This document shows positions 1-10,346 of a DNA stretch of 64,000 bases, in pieces. How positions within the stretch are numbered: the first letter of the stretch is position 1; every line of letters starts with the position of its first letter. Origin of the DNA: Endobacterium cereale (GTDB taxonomy: Bacteria; Pseudomonadota; Alphaproteobacteria; Rhizobiales; Rhizobiaceae); contig NZ_WIXI01000022.1 of assembly GCF_009617585.1 (NCBI RefSeq), forward strand, positions 186,001 to 250,000, read 5' to 3'. The notes beneath the pieces are model-generated. The model worked only from the letters and a program-made list of their open reading frames with translations, made no database searches and was not told the DNA's origin. Both the position numbers and the translations under genes were made by a program.

Positions 1-14
1 CAAACACGTTGCGC

Positions 15-49
15 AAAGCAAAAACGGCGGCCGTTATATCGGCCGCCGT
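15..49 (-). terminator. Rho-independent terminator of the chemoreceptor gene
   Basis: On the minus strand a perfect 10-bp GC-rich stem (ACGGCGGCCG at 24-33 with CGGCCGCCGT at 40-49, 6-nt loop) is followed by a T-rich run. It lies 27 bp beyond the chemoreceptor stop codon, where an intrinsic terminator is expected. Confidence 0.8.
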
Positions 50-75
50 GGTTTTCTCACATGGATATTTTACAC

Positions 76-2130
76 TCAGAACTCTTCCCAACTGTCTCCT
101 GACGGGGCCGCGACTGCCGCGGCAGAACCGCCGCCACCGAAAGCACGGGCAAGCGTGCCGACCATCTTGCGGGCCGGAGAAACACGTGGGGCCGAATGAC
201 CATCGGTGGCCACGGCACGGACGGCGCCTGAGACTGCGGCACGCGGCGCAGATGTCGCAGCCGAACCGGCTCCCGTGCCGATATCGAAGCGGGAAACGAG
301 ACCGAACAGATGGCTGGCTTCGGACGAAAGCTTGTGAGTTGCGGCAGAGGTTTCCTCCACCATGGCAGCATTCTTCTGGGTCACCTGATCCATCTGGTTG
401 ACGGCCGTGTTGACCTCCTGAAGACCCGTTGCCTGCTCGCGGGCAGCCGTGGCAATCGAGTGGATATGATCGTTGATGCGATGGACACGGCTTTCGATCT
501 CGGTCAGCGACTCTCCGGTTTTCTGCACCAGCGTCACGCCGCTCGACACTTCCTGGCCGGATTTGGTGATCAACGACTTGATATCCTTGGCGGCATTGGC
601 CGAGCGCTGTGCAAGTTCGCGGACTTCCTGGGCCACGACGGCAAACCCCTTGCCCGCTTCACCTGCGCGCGCCGCTTCCACACCCGCATTCAAGGCCAGA
701 AGATTGGTCTGGAAGGCGATCTCGTCAATGACGTTGATGATCTGGCTGATTTCACCGGATGCCTGCTCGATGCGGCCCATGGCTTCGACGGCACTGCGCA
801 CGACCGTGCCGGACTGGGCAGCACTCTGCTTGGCTTCCGTCACCATGGTGCTGGCTTCCTGGGCGCGTTCGGCGGAGTTGCGCACCACGGCCATGATCTC
901 GTCCAGCGCGGCAGAGGTTTGTTCCAGCGCCGCCGCCTGCTGTTCGGTGCGCTTGGAAAGGTCGTCGGTTGCCGCACGCAATTCGTTTGAATTGTCGTTG
1001 ATCGAGGTCGTGGCGCTCCGCACGTCCTTCATCGTGGTGCGCAGGTTGCCCATGGCGCCATCGACATTCTGCTGCAGTTCCGCAAAGTTGCCCCGGAATT
1101 CGCCGCGCATGGATTGCGTCAGATCACCTTCAGCTAGACTTGCGACGACACGGCGGACTTCCGACACGCCGGTATCGACACTGCCGACCAGCTGATCGAC
1201 ATCACGACCAAAGGCATCGAGACCCTGATCGCCGAAGGAATGATTGATGCGGCGGGTAAAATCGCCACCCACGGCGGCGGTCACAACCTCGGCCATGCGC
1301 CGGCGGAATTCTTCGTTCTTGCCACGCATATCCGCCTCGCTGGCATTCATGCGCGATACTTCGAGGCCGTTACGCTTGAACACTTCGACGGCGGCGGCCA
1401 TGTCGCCGATTTCGTCCTTGCGGCCGACGGATGGCACCTGCGTGTTGAAATCGCCATCTGCGATGCGGGTCATTGCGCCCGTCAGCTCGACGATCGGGTT
1501 ACTGAGGTGGCGGCGACCGGTAATCAGACCAAATGCCGCGCCGATCAGGACGCCCAGCATGGTGACGACGGAGACGAGGATGAGAACCGTCTCGCTGAAC
1601 ATGTGCAGGCCTTCACCGATGGCGGTCAGCTCTGCCTGATCCGCTGCAACGACCTTGTCGATGCTTGCTTGAAAAGCCTTGCGGTTTGCGCGGTTGGCTT
1701 CGTTGTTACCTTGTACTGCGGCGGCGGCCGGTCCCTGCTCACGCACAAGACGGACCGTTTCGGAACGGAATTGTACGAACCCGCGCGACTGAGCGGCGAT
1801 CGCGTCGAAGTCCGCACGCTGTGCAGCGGGAACAAGCGACTGCCATTCCGTGATGACCTTGGCCATTTCGTCGAGATTGGTAAGCAACCCTTTCGCAAAA
1901 GGCTCGGCGCTGGCGGCGCTGTCTGCGGCGTAGATGCCGCGCGCTTCCATGACGACGGCGGTCACGACACGGTTCAGATGCTCGCCATGATAAACACGGT
2001 CAGAAGCCGCCTCGGAGATATCCACGCGATTTTGATATTCCAGGATTGCGAACAGCGACAGGCCGCCGATTGCAAAGGCAACGAGGCTCATCAGGCCTAC
2101 AAGTAGATTAATTCTGCCACGAATTTTCAT
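76..2130 (-). CDS. Methyl-accepting chemotaxis protein with C-terminal WEEF tether
   Basis: Transmembrane chemoreceptor of 684 residues that signals to CheA/CheW. An N-terminal membrane segment (about 9-31), a roughly 150-residue periplasmic region and a second membrane segment (about 182-204) are followed by a HAMP domain. The long cytoplasmic signalling domain carries the conserved hairpin tip with [20 protein letters not shown]. The protein ends in DSWEEF after an Ala/Gly/Ser-rich linker. This resembles the xWxxF pentapeptide that tethers CheR/CheB in other receptors, so the protein may recruit its own adaptation enzymes. The start at 2130 is chosen because GGGAGG lies just upstream; a longer frame to 2187 lacks such a site. 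No che genes are nearby, so it is an orphan receptor, and its ligand cannot be read from the sequence. Confidence 0.95.
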   Translation of the reverse strand: MKIRGRINLLVGLMSLVAFAIGGLSLFAILEYQNRVDISEAASDRVYHGEHLNRVVTAVVMEARGIYAADSAASAEPFAKGLLTNLDEMAKVITEWQSLVPAAQRADFDAIAAQSRGFVQFRSETVRLVREQGPAAAAVQGNNEANRANRKAFQASIDKVVAADQAELTAIGEGLHMFSETVLILVSVVTMLGVLIGAAFGLITGRRHLSNPIVELTGAMTRIADGDFNTQVPSVGRKDEIGDMAAAVEVFKRNGLEVSRMNASEADMRGKNEEFRRRMAEVVTAAVGGDFTRRINHSFGDQGLDAFGRDVDQLVGSVDTGVSEVRRVVASLAEGDLTQSMRGEFRGNFAELQQNVDGAMGNLRTTMKDVRSATTSINDNSNELRAATDDLSKRTEQQAAALEQTSAALDEIMAVVRNSAERAQEASTMVTEAKQSAAQSGTVVRSAVEAMGRIEQASGEISQIINVIDEIAFQTNLLALNAGVEAARAGEAGKGFAVVAQEVRELAQRSANAAKDIKSLITKSGQEVSSGVTLVQKTGESLTEIESRVHRINDHIHSIATAAREQATGLQEVNTAVNQMDQVTQKNAAMVEETSAATHKLSSEASHLFGLVSRFDIGTGAGSAATSAPRAAVSGAVRAVATDGHSAPRVSPARKMVGTLARAFGGGGSAAAVAAPSGDSWEEF

Positions 2131-2567
2131 GGAACCTCCCCCACAAGGCACGACGGTTACGGAAAGGCACAGAACAAATCTGGGCAACTCGAACCTGAGA
2201 CAGCAGGTTTATCATCGGCAATTTAATAAAAACTTTCGCGAATAAATAAATCGACAGGATATATTCTTTAATATCAAATACATCCCAAGATATACTTGAA
2301 CTCAAAAATCAACCCTGAAGAGAAAATATTGCTTCGCACAACAAAACCGCAAAAACCTGCTGCAGCGCAATATCTGATCATGCTCTTCACAAGTGTGCTT
2401 TAAGCCCTTCGGCAATTGACTTTCGAGCGCCTCTGCCCTTATAAGCCCGCCAACGTCCGGCCAAACGGTCTCGCGTAACAGCGAGCCTGTGCCAGAACGT
2501 TTCTTTCGCAACGCTCTTGCTCTTAGAAGCAAACCCAAGAAGGGCCGCACACCGCGGTATTAAAAAA
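2131..2567. other. Intergenic region between chemoreceptor and rpmH
   Basis: 437 bp between divergent genes. An AT-rich tract at about 2200-2330 may hold the chemoreceptor promoter, though no clear boxes were seen there. The rpmH promoter lies at 2416-2444. A short hairpin (CTCGC/GCGAG, near 2470-2485) falls in the rpmH leader. No convincing coding sequence was seen. Confidence 0.5.
2416..2444 (+). promoter_or_regulatory. Sigma-70 type promoter for rpmH-rnpA-yidC
   Basis: TTGACT (2416-2421) and TTATAA (2439-2444) are separated by 17 bp, close to the housekeeping consensus. It faces rpmH about 120 bp upstream, in keeping with the strong expression expected of a ribosomal protein operon. Confidence 0.75.
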
Positions 2568-2702
2568 ATGAAGCGTACCTACCAGCCGTCCAAGCTTGTT
2601 CGCAAGCGTCGTCACGGTTTCCGCTCGCGCATGGCCACCAATGGCGGCCAGAAGGTTCTGGCAGCTCGCCGCGCACGCGGCCGCAAGCGTCTTTCGGCCT
2701 AA
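2568..2702 (+). CDS. rpmH: 50S ribosomal protein L34
   Basis: 44-residue, very basic protein beginning [18 protein letters not shown] and ending RGRKRLSA, the hallmark of bacterial L34, a component of the large ribosomal subunit. The length is normal for the family. It is the first gene of the rpmH-rnpA-yidC cluster and is followed after 13 bp by rnpA. The start is fixed by the conserved N-terminus; an upstream in-frame codon at 2517 is not supported by the family. Confidence 0.98.
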   Translation: MKRTYQPSKLVRKRRHGFRSRMATNGGQKVLAARRARGRKRLSA

Positions 2703-2715
2703 GGCCGGCTGCCCG

Positions 2716-3138
2716 ATGACAAACCGGGCGACCAAAGACGACAAACCTCAGAAAAATGCTGTCGGGCGGCTGAAAAGCCGTCCGCAGTTTCTGCGTGTCC
2801 GGGAGGGAGAGCGCCGCAAGGGCAAATTCTTTCTTCTGGAAGTACTCGATCGCCAGGAACCGGATACCGGTGCGCGCGTCGGGTTCACCGTCACCAAGAA
2901 GCATGGCAACGCGGTCGAGCGAAACCGCATGCGCCGCAGGCTGAAGGCAGCCGTTGGGCACAGTGCCGCAATTGCAATGAAAGACGGACACGATTATGTC
3001 ATTGTCGCCCGACGCGAAGTGCTGACGGCGAAATTTGCCGATCTGGAGGCCGCGCTTTCCCAGCGCATCGAGAGCCGCCCGAGACATGGCACCCCTAGGA
3101 ACTCCGCCCCAGGAAAGCATGATGGAAAAAAACCGTAA
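2716..3138 (+). CDS. rnpA: Ribonuclease P protein component
   Basis: Protein subunit of RNase P (140 residues), which assists the catalytic RNA in removing tRNA 5' leaders. The family signature RNRMRRRLK is present, preceded by the usual [12 protein letters not shown] core. The start at 2716 puts the gene 13 bp after rpmH. Its 3' end overlaps the start of yidC by 17 bp, so the two are probably translationally coupled. In many bacteria yidD sits between rnpA and yidC; there is no room for it here. Confidence 0.95.
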   Translation: MTNRATKDDKPQKNAVGRLKSRPQFLRVREGERRKGKFFLLEVLDRQEPDTGARVGFTVTKKHGNAVERNRMRRRLKAAVGHSAAIAMKDGHDYVIVARREVLTAKFADLEAALSQRIESRPRHGTPRNSAPGKHDGKKP

Positions 3139-4930
3139 TTACTTCATCGCGATCGGCCTATCGGTCGTGATCGTCCTTGCCTGGCAGTTCCTATACATGG
3201 GCCCACGGATGGAAGCCCAGCAGCGCGCTGAAGAAGCCCGTTTGGCTCAGCAGGCGCAGCAGCAGACCATCACTTCGGAAAGCCCGGGCGCGACCTCGCC
3301 GACGACCGGCCTTCCGGGCGCAACACAGGCACAGGCGACCGCCACCCGCGAAGAATCGCTTGCAAAGTCGCCGCGCGTCGCCATCGACACGCCTGCTCTT
3401 TCCGGCTCGATCAACCTGACAGGCGCGCGCTTCGACGACCTGAAGCTGCGCGAGTACCACGAGACCGTGGATGACTCGAGCCCGCTGATCACCCTCTTCT
3501 CCCCGGCGGACACGAAGGACGGCTATTACTCTGAAATTGGCTTCGTCAGCACAGAGGCCGGCACCGTACCGAACGACAAGACACAGTGGACCGTCGCCAG
3601 CGGCGACAAGCTGACCGTTCAGACGCCGGTGACGCTCACCTGGACCAACGACAAGGGCGTTGTCTTCACCCGCAAGATTTCCGTCGACGAGCATTACATG
3701 CTGACGATCGACGACAAGATCGACAACCCGACCACGGATGCCGTCAACATCGGTTCCTACGGCCGCGTCACCCGCTACAACAAGCCGGCAACACCTTCCG
3801 TCTGGGTCATCCACGAAGGTTTCCTCGGCGTTGCAGGCGCTGACGGCAGCTTGTCCGAAAACACCTATTCCAACATCGAAAAAGAAAACGTCACGCATCC
3901 GAAGGCGACCGGCGGCTGGCTCGGCATTACTGACAAGTATTGGGCTTCCGCTCTCGTGCCGCCTCAGGGCGTTCCATACGAGTCGCGTTTCTCGCATTTC
4001 ACCGATGGTCAGCCGCGTTATCAGGCCGACTTCAAGACCGACAGCGTCACCATCCAGCCGAATGGCTCGACCGAGTTGAAGAACCTGGTTTTCGCCGGCG
4101 CCAAGGAAGTGCCGTTGATTGCGCAGTATGAAACGCAGTTCTCGATCCCGCTGTTCGACCGCATGATCGACTGGGGCTGGTTCTGGTTCTTCACCAAGCC
4201 GATGTTCCAGCTGATGGACTTCTTCTTCCGTCACGTCGGCAATTTTGGCGTCGCCATCCTGCTCACCACCATTGTCGTCAAGGCGATCTTCTTCCCGCTG
4301 GCCAGCAAACAGTATGCTTCGATGGCCAACATGAAGCGTGTTCAGCCGCGGATGGAAGAACTGAAGGCGAAGCACGGCGACGACCGCATGGCCCTTCAGA
4401 AGGGCATGATGGAGCTGTACAAGGAAGAAAAGATCAATCCGATCGCCGGTTGCTGGCCGGTTCTTCTGCAGATCCCGGTGTTCTTCGCGCTCTACAAGGT
4501 CATCTACGTGACCATCGAAATGCGCCACGCACCGTTCTTCGGCTGGATTCAGGACCTTTCCGCTCCGGACCCGACCTCGCTGTTCAACCTGTTCGGCCTC
4601 CTGCCGTACGATGTGCCGCACGCGCTGATGATCGGCGTCTGGCCTCTGATCATGGGTGTCACCATGTTCGTGCAGATGCGCATGAACCCGACCCCGCCGG
4701 ATCCGACGCAGGCAATGATCTTCACCTGGATGCCGGTCGTGTTCACCTTCATGCTGGCAAGCTTCCCGGCTGGTCTCGTCATCTACTGGGCATGGAACAA
4801 CACGCTCTCGGTGACCCAGCAGGCGATCATCATGAAGCGTCACGGCGCCAAGATCGAACTGTTCGGAAATCTGGCGAGTATTTTCAAGAAAAAGCCCGCC
4901 GAGGAGAAACCGGCGGAAGACAAGAAATAA
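3122..4930 (+). CDS. yidC: Membrane protein insertase YidC
   Basis: 602-residue inner-membrane insertase/chaperone that works alone or with SecYEG. It has an N-terminal membrane anchor ([19 protein letters not shown]), a Gln/Ala-rich linker, a large periplasmic beta domain (about residues 80-340) and the conserved five-helix core, including [20 protein letters not shown] and the C-terminal [19 protein letters not shown] segment. The end is Lys/Glu-rich. Two tandem ATGs occur (3119 and 3122); the second is better spaced from AGGAAAG. The gene overlaps rnpA and is followed by a strong terminator. Length and domain order are typical of Gram-negative YidC. Confidence 0.97.
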   Translation: MEKNRNYFIAIGLSVVIVLAWQFLYMGPRMEAQQRAEEARLAQQAQQQTITSESPGATSPTTGLPGATQAQATATREESLAKSPRVAIDTPALSGSINLTGARFDDLKLREYHETVDDSSPLITLFSPADTKDGYYSEIGFVSTEAGTVPNDKTQWTVASGDKLTVQTPVTLTWTNDKGVVFTRKISVDEHYMLTIDDKIDNPTTDAVNIGSYGRVTRYNKPATPSVWVIHEGFLGVAGADGSLSENTYSNIEKENVTHPKATGGWLGITDKYWASALVPPQGVPYESRFSHFTDGQPRYQADFKTDSVTIQPNGSTELKNLVFAGAKEVPLIAQYETQFSIPLFDRMIDWGWFWFFTKPMFQLMDFFFRHVGNFGVAILLTTIVVKAIFFPLASKQYASMANMKRVQPRMEELKAKHGDDRMALQKGMMELYKEEKINPIAGCWPVLLQIPVFFALYKVIYVTIEMRHAPFFGWIQDLSAPDPTSLFNLFGLLPYDVPHALMIGVWPLIMGVTMFVQMRMNPTPPDPTQAMIFTWMPVVFTFMLASFPAGLVIYWAWNNTLSVTQQAIIMKRHGAKIELFGNLASIFKKKPAEEKPAEDKK

Positions 4931-4937
4931 AATCGAC

Positions 4938-4968
4938 AAACCCCGCTTCGGCGGGGTTTTTCTTTGAG
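4938..4968 (+). terminator. Rho-independent terminator after yidC
   Basis: AACCCCGC / GCGGGGTT stem with a TTCG tetraloop followed by TTTTTCTTT, 8 bp after the yidC stop. It is a classical intrinsic terminator that separates yidC from engB. Confidence 0.9.
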
Positions 4969-5061
4969 CGTTAAAGACTGCCCCTCCCCCGCAAAACTTG
5001 ACATTGCCCGCCAAAACCACCAAGCCCGGACCTTCAGATCAAAGACAGGACACCAAGACCA

Positions 5062-5721
5062 ATGCCCGCAGACGGAAACATGGACGCCAAGCCACTGTTC
5101 GGCCGCCCCTGGATTTTCATCCGTGGCGTGCCCTCGATGGATTTCCTGCCGCCGGAAGGCCCGCTGGAAGTGGCCTTTGCCGGCCGCTCGAATGTCGGTA
5201 AGTCTTCGCTGATCAATGCGCTGGTGGCCAAGAAGGGGCTTGCCCGCACATCGAACACGCCGGGCCGTACGCAGGAACTCAACTATTTCGTTCCCGACGG
5301 CTATTCCGGCCAGGAGGGCGACATGCCGCCGATGGCGATCGTCGACATGCCCGGCTATGGCTACGCGCAGGCTCCTAAGGAACTGGTCGATAACTGGACA
5401 AAGCTGGTGTTCGATTATCTGCGTGGCCGCTCCACGCTGAAACGCGTCTATGTGCTGATCGACAGCCGCCACGGCATCAAGAAAAACGACGATGAAGTGC
5501 TGGATCTGCTCGACAAGGCAGCGGTGTCCTATCAGGTCGTTCTGACCAAGACGGACAAGATCAAGGAAGCCGGCGTGCGCCGCTTGCTTGAGGAAACGAC
5601 GGAGAAGATTCGCAAGCGTCCTGCAGCCTTCCCGGAGGTTCTGGCAACCTCTTCGGAAAAGGCGGGTGGCATTGACGATCTTCGTCGCGCCATTGGTGTT
5701 GCCGTGGGGAAACCGGCCTGA
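5062..5721 (+). CDS. engB: Ribosome-biogenesis GTP-binding protein EngB (YsxC/YihA)
   Basis: 219-residue GTPase needed for late 50S assembly. G1 (GRSNVGKSS), G2 region ([14 protein letters not shown]), G3 (DMPGYG) and G4 (TKTDK) are all present in order. The N-terminal [18 protein letters not shown] is typical of rhizobial EngB. The alternative start at 5080 cannot be excluded, since ribosome-binding signals are weak for both. It follows the yidC terminator and faces the fasciclin gene tail to tail. Confidence 0.95.
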   Translation: MPADGNMDAKPLFGRPWIFIRGVPSMDFLPPEGPLEVAFAGRSNVGKSSLINALVAKKGLARTSNTPGRTQELNYFVPDGYSGQEGDMPPMAIVDMPGYGYAQAPKELVDNWTKLVFDYLRGRSTLKRVYVLIDSRHGIKKNDDEVLDLLDKAAVSYQVVLTKTDKIKEAGVRRLLEETTEKIRKRPAAFPEVLATSSEKAGGIDDLRRAIGVAVGKPA

Positions 5722-5852
5722 CGGTTTGCTGTGGGGACGGCAGGGGGAATACCGTCAGACCGGTTGAACGGCCGAGTTCGGGGCAGAAGCGGCCGTTATT
5801 CTGGTGACATGGCAGGTGCGCCTCACGGCCCCCGCCATGCCAAATATCTCAG

Positions 5853-6410
5853 TTACATTTTCTTCGGCAGAAGCACCGCGTCGATGACGTGAATGACGCC
5901 GTTCGACTGCTTGACGTCGGCGATGGTGACATGGGCAACGCCGCCGTTTTCATCGGTCAGCGTGATCTTGCCCATGGACTGCTTGGCCTTCAGCACGCAG
6001 CCGCCGACGGTCTTGACGTCATGCGTGCCCTTGTCGTCCTTGATCATCTTTTCGATGGCCATGGACATGGCATTGGCGGCAACGACATGGCAGGTTAGGA
6101 TCTTGGTGAGCTGCGCCTTGTTTTCCGGCTTCAGCAGCGTGTCGACCGTGCCCTTGGGCAGCTTTGCGAAGGCTTCGTTCGTCGGTGCGAAGACGGTGAA
6201 AGGACCCTTGCCCGAAAGCGTATCGACCAGACCGGCAGCCTTGACGGCAGCAACCAGCGTGGTGTGATCCTTCGAATTGACTGCGTTTTCGACGATGTTC
6301 TTGTTTTCATACATGGCGGCGCCACCGACCATGGGGTTCTTGGCCTGCGCCGCGCCAGCAGCAGCCACCACGCCGACAATTGCCAGCGCGCGAATAACGG
6401 ATTTCAGCAT
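5853..6410 (-). CDS. Secreted fasciclin (FAS1) domain protein
   Basis: 185 residues: a signal peptide (MLKSVIRALAIVGVVAAAGAAQA, cleavage about residue 23) and one FAS1 domain with TVFAPTNEAFAKLP (H1 region) and a C-terminal NGVIHVIDAVLLP (H2 region). FAS1 proteins are extracytoplasmic adhesion or stress proteins; the exact role is unknown. Start 6410 is preceded by GAGGAC at good spacing. It lies 190 bp downstream of the anti-sigma gene on the same strand. ECF/RskA pairs are often found with a FAS1 gene, so it is a likely member of this sigma factor's regulon. Confidence 0.9.
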   Translation of the reverse strand: MLKSVIRALAIVGVVAAAGAAQAKNPMVGGAAMYENKNIVENAVNSKDHTTLVAAVKAAGLVDTLSGKGPFTVFAPTNEAFAKLPKGTVDTLLKPENKAQLTKILTCHVVAANAMSMAIEKMIKDDKGTHDVKTVGGCVLKAKQSMGKITLTDENGGVAHVTIADVKQSNGVIHVIDAVLLPKKM

Positions 6411-6600
6411 TTCAGAAGTCCTCTTCCACAATTGATCCGGCGGTCGCGGCGGGCTGCCGGAGCGCTGGTTCCTCATCCTCGGAACATAAGAAGAGACGGA
6501 CAGGACGTGAAAAGAGTTTCATCCAGAACGAGTGCTTCAAACAAAAAATCCGGCGATTGCGCGCCGGATTTTTCAACTGCGTAAGCGAGACGTTAACGCG

Positions 6601-7314
6601 TCAGGGAACGCGCGTCTGGCCGGCTGCGATGACCGGGCCGGTTGCCGTGCCCGTCGGCGAACCACCGTAGGGTTCGAGGCTGACCGCGAGCGTCACGCCT
6701 GCCGCGATGCGACTGCGCATGGTTTCCGGTATCTCGATCTCGCCGTCGCCGTTCTGCGGCAGAACGCCCAGAGATACAGCCGGATCGTTGCCGGAAATCA
6801 TCCAGAGTTCGAGCGATTTCTGGTCGCTGGGACCAGCAGCCACCGGCGTCACTGAAAGACGGCCACTATCGGCCTGATAGCTGGCGACGAGGCTGATGGC
6901 ATTACCCTCACCCGACATCTGCGCCACAAGCGGCTGACCCGGCGCTTGGCGGCCGAACGGCGCGTTTTGCAGCACAACCGTACCGGCCAGAAGGATGATG
7001 GAAAGCACTGTCATCGAACGCCACAGCGTCACCGAACTCCAGATGCCGGCAAAACCAGCCTTCGCGGGCTTCGGAAACAGCCGCGCCTCGATACGGGGAT
7101 AGACGCCCGCACGCGGGTTCGACAATTCGTATTCGTCATTGAAGCTCGACAGGTTTTCCGACCACCGGCCAACCATGGCTGCAAAAGCCGTGTCGCGCGA
7201 CATGCGCGCCTCGACGTTGCGACGCTCCTCCAGCGACAATACGCCGAGCACATATTCCCCGGCAATCACCTGGTCGCGGGCTCTATCACCTTCGCTCTGG
7301 TCGCGCGTTGTCAT
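6601..7314 (-). CDS. Anti-sigma-K factor RskA-like membrane protein
   Basis: 237 residues. An N-terminal cytoplasmic anti-sigma region (DQVIAGEYVLGVLSLEERRNVEARM) is followed by one membrane segment at about residues 95-115 (WRSMTVLSIILLAGTVVL) and a periplasmic C-terminal RskA-type domain with LELWMISG and GVTLAVSLEPYGGSPTG. It is inferred to hold the adjacent ECF sigma factor inactive until an envelope signal arrives. Its ATG overlaps the sigma-factor stop as ATGA, so the two are translationally coupled. No HxxxCxxC zinc motif is seen, unlike ChrR-type anti-sigma factors. Confidence 0.9.
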   Translation of the reverse strand: MTTRDQSEGDRARDQVIAGEYVLGVLSLEERRNVEARMSRDTAFAAMVGRWSENLSSFNDEYELSNPRAGVYPRIEARLFPKPAKAGFAGIWSSVTLWRSMTVLSIILLAGTVVLQNAPFGRQAPGQPLVAQMSGEGNAISLVASYQADSGRLSVTPVAAGPSDQKSLELWMISGNDPAVSLGVLPQNGDGEIEIPETMRSRIAAGVTLAVSLEPYGGSPTGTATGPVIAAGQTRVP

Positions 7315-7853
7315 CTGTCCAAGCACTCTCTCAGCTTCAATAGGCTCCGCCGCAGCCAGGTGCGCATCGTATTGAGCGGCACGGCGTGGCGGTCTGCCAG
7401 TTCCTGGTAACTCAAACCCTCCACATAGGCGCTTCGAACGGCGCCTGCGCGGTCAGATTCCAACTCTTCCATGCACGTGTCAATGCGCTTGCCTTCGCCT
7501 TTCAGCACAGCAGCCTGTTCGGGATCGGCACCGCTGTCGGCAATGTCCCACCCTTCTTCATCGATATTGCTGGCCACCGGTTTGCGGGCGCGCAGCAGAT
7601 CGATCGAATGGTTGCGGGCAATCGCCATCAGCCAGCCAAGCGGATTGATACCGCTCGACGCAAAACGATCGGCGCGGTGCCAGATCTTGACGAAGATTTC
7701 CTGAAGGGCGTCTTCGGCATCGGTTCTGTCTTTGAGAATACGAAGGCAGACGGAAAAAAGTTTCGGCGAGGTTGCACTATAAAGCGCCGAAAACGCCGCC
7801 CTGTCGCCAAGGCTTACGCGCGAAATCATCCCCGCGAGGTCTTCACCCGCCAT
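7311..7853 (-). CDS. ECF-family RNA polymerase sigma factor (SigK-like)
   Basis: 180 residues with sigma region 2 ([34 protein letters not shown]) and region 4 helix-turn-helix ([35 protein letters not shown]). It directs polymerase to a small regulon, probably including its own operon and the downstream fasciclin gene. It is the first gene of a sigma/anti-sigma pair joined by an ATGA overlap. A purine-rich ribosome-binding site (AAGGGG) precedes the start. No obvious shared ECF promoter motif was found by eye upstream of this gene and the fasciclin gene. Confidence 0.92.
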   Translation of the reverse strand: MAGEDLAGMISRVSLGDRAAFSALYSATSPKLFSVCLRILKDRTDAEDALQEIFVKIWHRADRFASSGINPLGWLMAIARNHSIDLLRARKPVASNIDEEGWDIADSGADPEQAAVLKGEGKRIDTCMEELESDRAGAVRSAYVEGLSYQELADRHAVPLNTMRTWLRRSLLKLRECLDR

Positions 7854-8002
7854 GCTTGCATCCCCTTTGCGTCCCTATCCCGCAAAGGTTGGCCAATGGT
7901 GCACAATGTCAATATACCCAATCGCTAAATCTGCGCAGGAATTGTTTTCACCGTCAAAAACATGCGTTAAAAGGCGGCACTTCACATGTAGGGAAATTTT
8001 CC

Positions 8003-8890
8003 ATGACGGCTTCCGAAAGCGAACTCCAGGCTCAGTTGCTTGCACAGGCTTTGCCCTACATGCAGCGATACGAGAACAAGACCATCGTCGTGAAATACGG
8101 CGGCCATGCCATGGGCGACAACGCGCTGGGCAAGGCCTTTGCTGCCGATATCGCCTTACTGAAACAGTCGGGTGTCAACCCCATCGTCGTTCATGGCGGC
8201 GGCCCGCAGATCGGCGCGATGCTGACCAAGATGGGCATCGAATCGAAATTCGAAGGCGGCCTTCGCGTTACCGATGCCAAGACGGTCGAGATCGTCGAAA
8301 TGGTTCTCGCCGGTTCGATCAACAAGGAAATCGTCGCGCTGATCAACCAGACCGGCGAATGGGCGATCGGCCTTTGCGGCAAGGACGGCAACATGGTGTT
8401 TGCCGAGAAGGCCAAGAAGACCGTGATCGATCCCGACAGCAATATCGAGCGCGTGCTCGATCTTGGTTTCGTCGGCGAAGTGGTCGAAGTCGATCGCACG
8501 CTGCTCGACCTGCTGGCCAAGTCCGAGATGATCCCGGTCATCGCACCGGTCGCTCCAGGTCGTGACGGCGCCACCTACAACATCAATGCCGATACGTTTG
8601 CCGGCGCAATCGCCGGTGCGCTGCATGCCACCCGCCTTCTCTTCCTCACCGATGTTCCGGGCGTGCTCGATCGCGACAAGAACCTGATCAAGGAACTGAC
8701 CGTGGCGCAGGCGCAGGCCCTGATCAAGGACGGCACGATTTCCGGCGGCATGATCCCCAAGGTCGAGACCTGCATCGATGCCATCCGCTCCGGCGTTCAG
8801 GGCGTCGTCATCCTCAACGGCAAGACCGCCCATTCTGTGCTCTTGGAAATCTTCACCGAGCACGGCGCCGGCACGCTGATCGTTCCCTGA
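8003..8890 (+). CDS. argB: Acetylglutamate kinase
   Basis: 295-residue amino-acid kinase that phosphorylates N-acetylglutamate, the second step of arginine synthesis. Seen: KYGGHAM near the N-terminus, the [10 protein letters not shown] nucleotide/substrate loop, [15 protein letters not shown], and [11 protein letters not shown] with the conserved lysine. The start at 8003 has AGGGAAA upstream; a longer frame upstream overlaps the divergent sigma gene and has no family support. In rhizobia argB usually lies close to engB; here the ECF/fasciclin unit is between them. Confidence 0.97.
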   Translation: MTASESELQAQLLAQALPYMQRYENKTIVVKYGGHAMGDNALGKAFAADIALLKQSGVNPIVVHGGGPQIGAMLTKMGIESKFEGGLRVTDAKTVEIVEMVLAGSINKEIVALINQTGEWAIGLCGKDGNMVFAEKAKKTVIDPDSNIERVLDLGFVGEVVEVDRTLLDLLAKSEMIPVIAPVAPGRDGATYNINADTFAGAIAGALHATRLLFLTDVPGVLDRDKNLIKELTVAQAQALIKDGTISGGMIPKVETCIDAIRSGVQGVVILNGKTAHSVLLEIFTEHGAGTLIVP

Positions 8891-8902
8891 TCATCCCATA
8901 GG

Positions 8903-9442
8903 TCACGACAGGGCGAATAGCCCGACCGGCCGCATATCGCCTTCGTGGCGCAGGAGCCATTTCTTGCGCCACAGACCACCACCGAACCCGGTCAGCGAGC
9001 CATCCGAACCGATGCACCGGTGGCACGGAATGACAACCGGGATGCGGTTGGCATTGTTGGCCTGAGCCACCGCCCGAAACGCCGTCGGCTCTCCGATCGC
9101 GCGGGCCAGATCGCCGTAAGAACAGGTTTCTCCTAGCTGCACGTCCTGAAGAGCCTGCCACACGCGCCGTTCGAATTCCGTGCCTTCGTAGTGAAGCGGC
9201 ACGCGGAAATCGAAGTTTTTGCCCGCAAGATAGTCTGTAAATTCCTGCGAAAACTGCTCAAGCGCATTGCTGCTGCCCGGAATAATGTGCGCATTCAGCT
9301 TGCGCTCCAGCCGTGACAGCGCATTGACCCGCGTTTTCTCGTCATGGAATTCGACAGCGTAGAGATGCGTCTCGCTGGTGGCGGCGAGGATTGGGCCGAT
9401 CGGCGTTTCGAACCATTTTGCAAACAGGCCGATCTCTTCCAT
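8903..9442 (-). CDS. Methylated-DNA--[protein]-cysteine S-methyltransferase
   Basis: 179-residue suicide repair protein that removes the alkyl group from O6-alkylguanine onto its own cysteine. The active-site motif IPCHRCIG is present, with the preceding EFERRVWQALQDVQLGETCSYGD-type helix-turn-helix region. It is the Ogt-type short form with no AdaA domain. Its stop lies 12 bp from that of argB (convergent) with no clear terminator between. GGGAG lies upstream of the start. Confidence 0.93.
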   Translation of the reverse strand: MEEIGLFAKWFETPIGPILAATSETHLYAVEFHDEKTRVNALSRLERKLNAHIIPGSSNALEQFSQEFTDYLAGKNFDFRVPLHYEGTEFERRVWQALQDVQLGETCSYGDLARAIGEPTAFRAVAQANNANRIPVVIPCHRCIGSDGSLTGFGGGLWRKKWLLRHEGDMRPVGLFALS

Positions 9443-9504
9443 CCCGTCGCTTCTCCCGCCTTTTCGCGCTGGCCTTTATTTCAGCGGCAGTGCATAACCG
9501 CGCC

Positions 9505-10215
9505 ATGCCTCACCTGAAGACAGTTCCCGACGCCGCCGATTTCGCCCATGTCACCGAATGGGTGTTCGATCTCGACAATACGCTCTATCCGCATCACATC
9601 AATCTGTTCGCACAGATCGATACCAACATGACCGCCTTCGTGGCGGAACTGCTGAAGATGGAACCGGCGGAAGCAAAGCTGCTTCAGAAGAAATATTACC
9701 ACGAACACGGCACGACGCTGAAAGGCCTGATGCTCAATCATGCCGTCGATCCGGCTGCCTTTCTGGAGCGCGCGCATGCCATCGATTATTCGCTACTGCA
9801 GCCGCACCCGGAACTGGGCGATGCGATCAAGGCGTTGCCGGGCCGCAAATTCATCCTCACCAACGGTACCGTCCCGCATGCGGAAGCGGCTGCCGGTGCG
9901 ATGGGCATTCTCGACCAGTTCGACGACATCTTTGATATCGTCGCGGCCGACTACCTGCCGAAGCCGGCCAGCGCCACCTATGACAAGTTCGCGGCGCTGA
10001 ACAAGGTCGATACGAAGCATGCGGCCATGTTCGAGGACCTGCCGCGCAACCTCATCGCACCAAAGGCACTCGGCATGCGCACCGTGCTATTGGCCCCTGA
10101 GGTGACAGCCGATATCGTGATCGAACGCTGGGAAAAGATCAGCGACGAAGACGTGCATATCGATTATCTGACGCAGGATCTGACGGGCTTCCTACAGGCG
10201 CTTCAACAGAAGTGA
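9505..10215 (+). CDS. HAD-family pyrimidine 5'-nucleotidase
   Basis: 236-residue haloacid-dehalogenase hydrolase of the SDT1/YjjG-like group. Motif I is FDLDNTLYP, motif II FILTNGT, and the motif III/IV region reads YLPKPASATYDKF then MFEDLPRN. The family dephosphorylates pyrimidine nucleoside monophosphates; the precise substrate is inferred. The start is uncertain: ATG 9505 lacks a good ribosome-binding site and an in-frame GTG lies at 9490. It is divergent from the alkyltransferase gene. A GGCGGG/CCCGCC hairpin (10221-10238) without a T-run follows the stop. Confidence 0.88.
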   Translation: MPHLKTVPDAADFAHVTEWVFDLDNTLYPHHINLFAQIDTNMTAFVAELLKMEPAEAKLLQKKYYHEHGTTLKGLMLNHAVDPAAFLERAHAIDYSLLQPHPELGDAIKALPGRKFILTNGTVPHAEAAAGAMGILDQFDDIFDIVAADYLPKPASATYDKFAALNKVDTKHAAMFEDLPRNLIAPKALGMRTVLLAPEVTADIVIERWEKISDEDVHIDYLTQDLTGFLQALQQK

Positions 10216-10346
10216 AGGCTGGCGGGCAGCGACCCGCCCCTTGGGCACCTTACCGAAAGTTCATCCACCTTACCGATGTTTAAGTGGTTCTCCCCGGAGC
10301 CGGCCCCTATCTTGAAGCTGTAAGAAGCAATCAGGAAGGAAACATC

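Noticed and set aside
1240..2106. Long plus-strand frame of 288 codons opposite the chemoreceptor
   Set aside because: It is the complement of a clearly coding region with chemoreceptor domains; there is no ribosome-binding site or known domain.
2131..2567. Replication origin near rpmH
   Set aside because: rpmH is near oriC in many bacteria, but here there is no dnaA and no cluster of DnaA boxes was seen; in rhizobia the origin lies elsewhere.
3191..5023. 610-codon minus-strand frame opposite yidC
   Set aside because: Shadow of yidC; the composition (many Arg/His/Asp) is typical of antisense frames in high-GC DNA, and there is no start signal.
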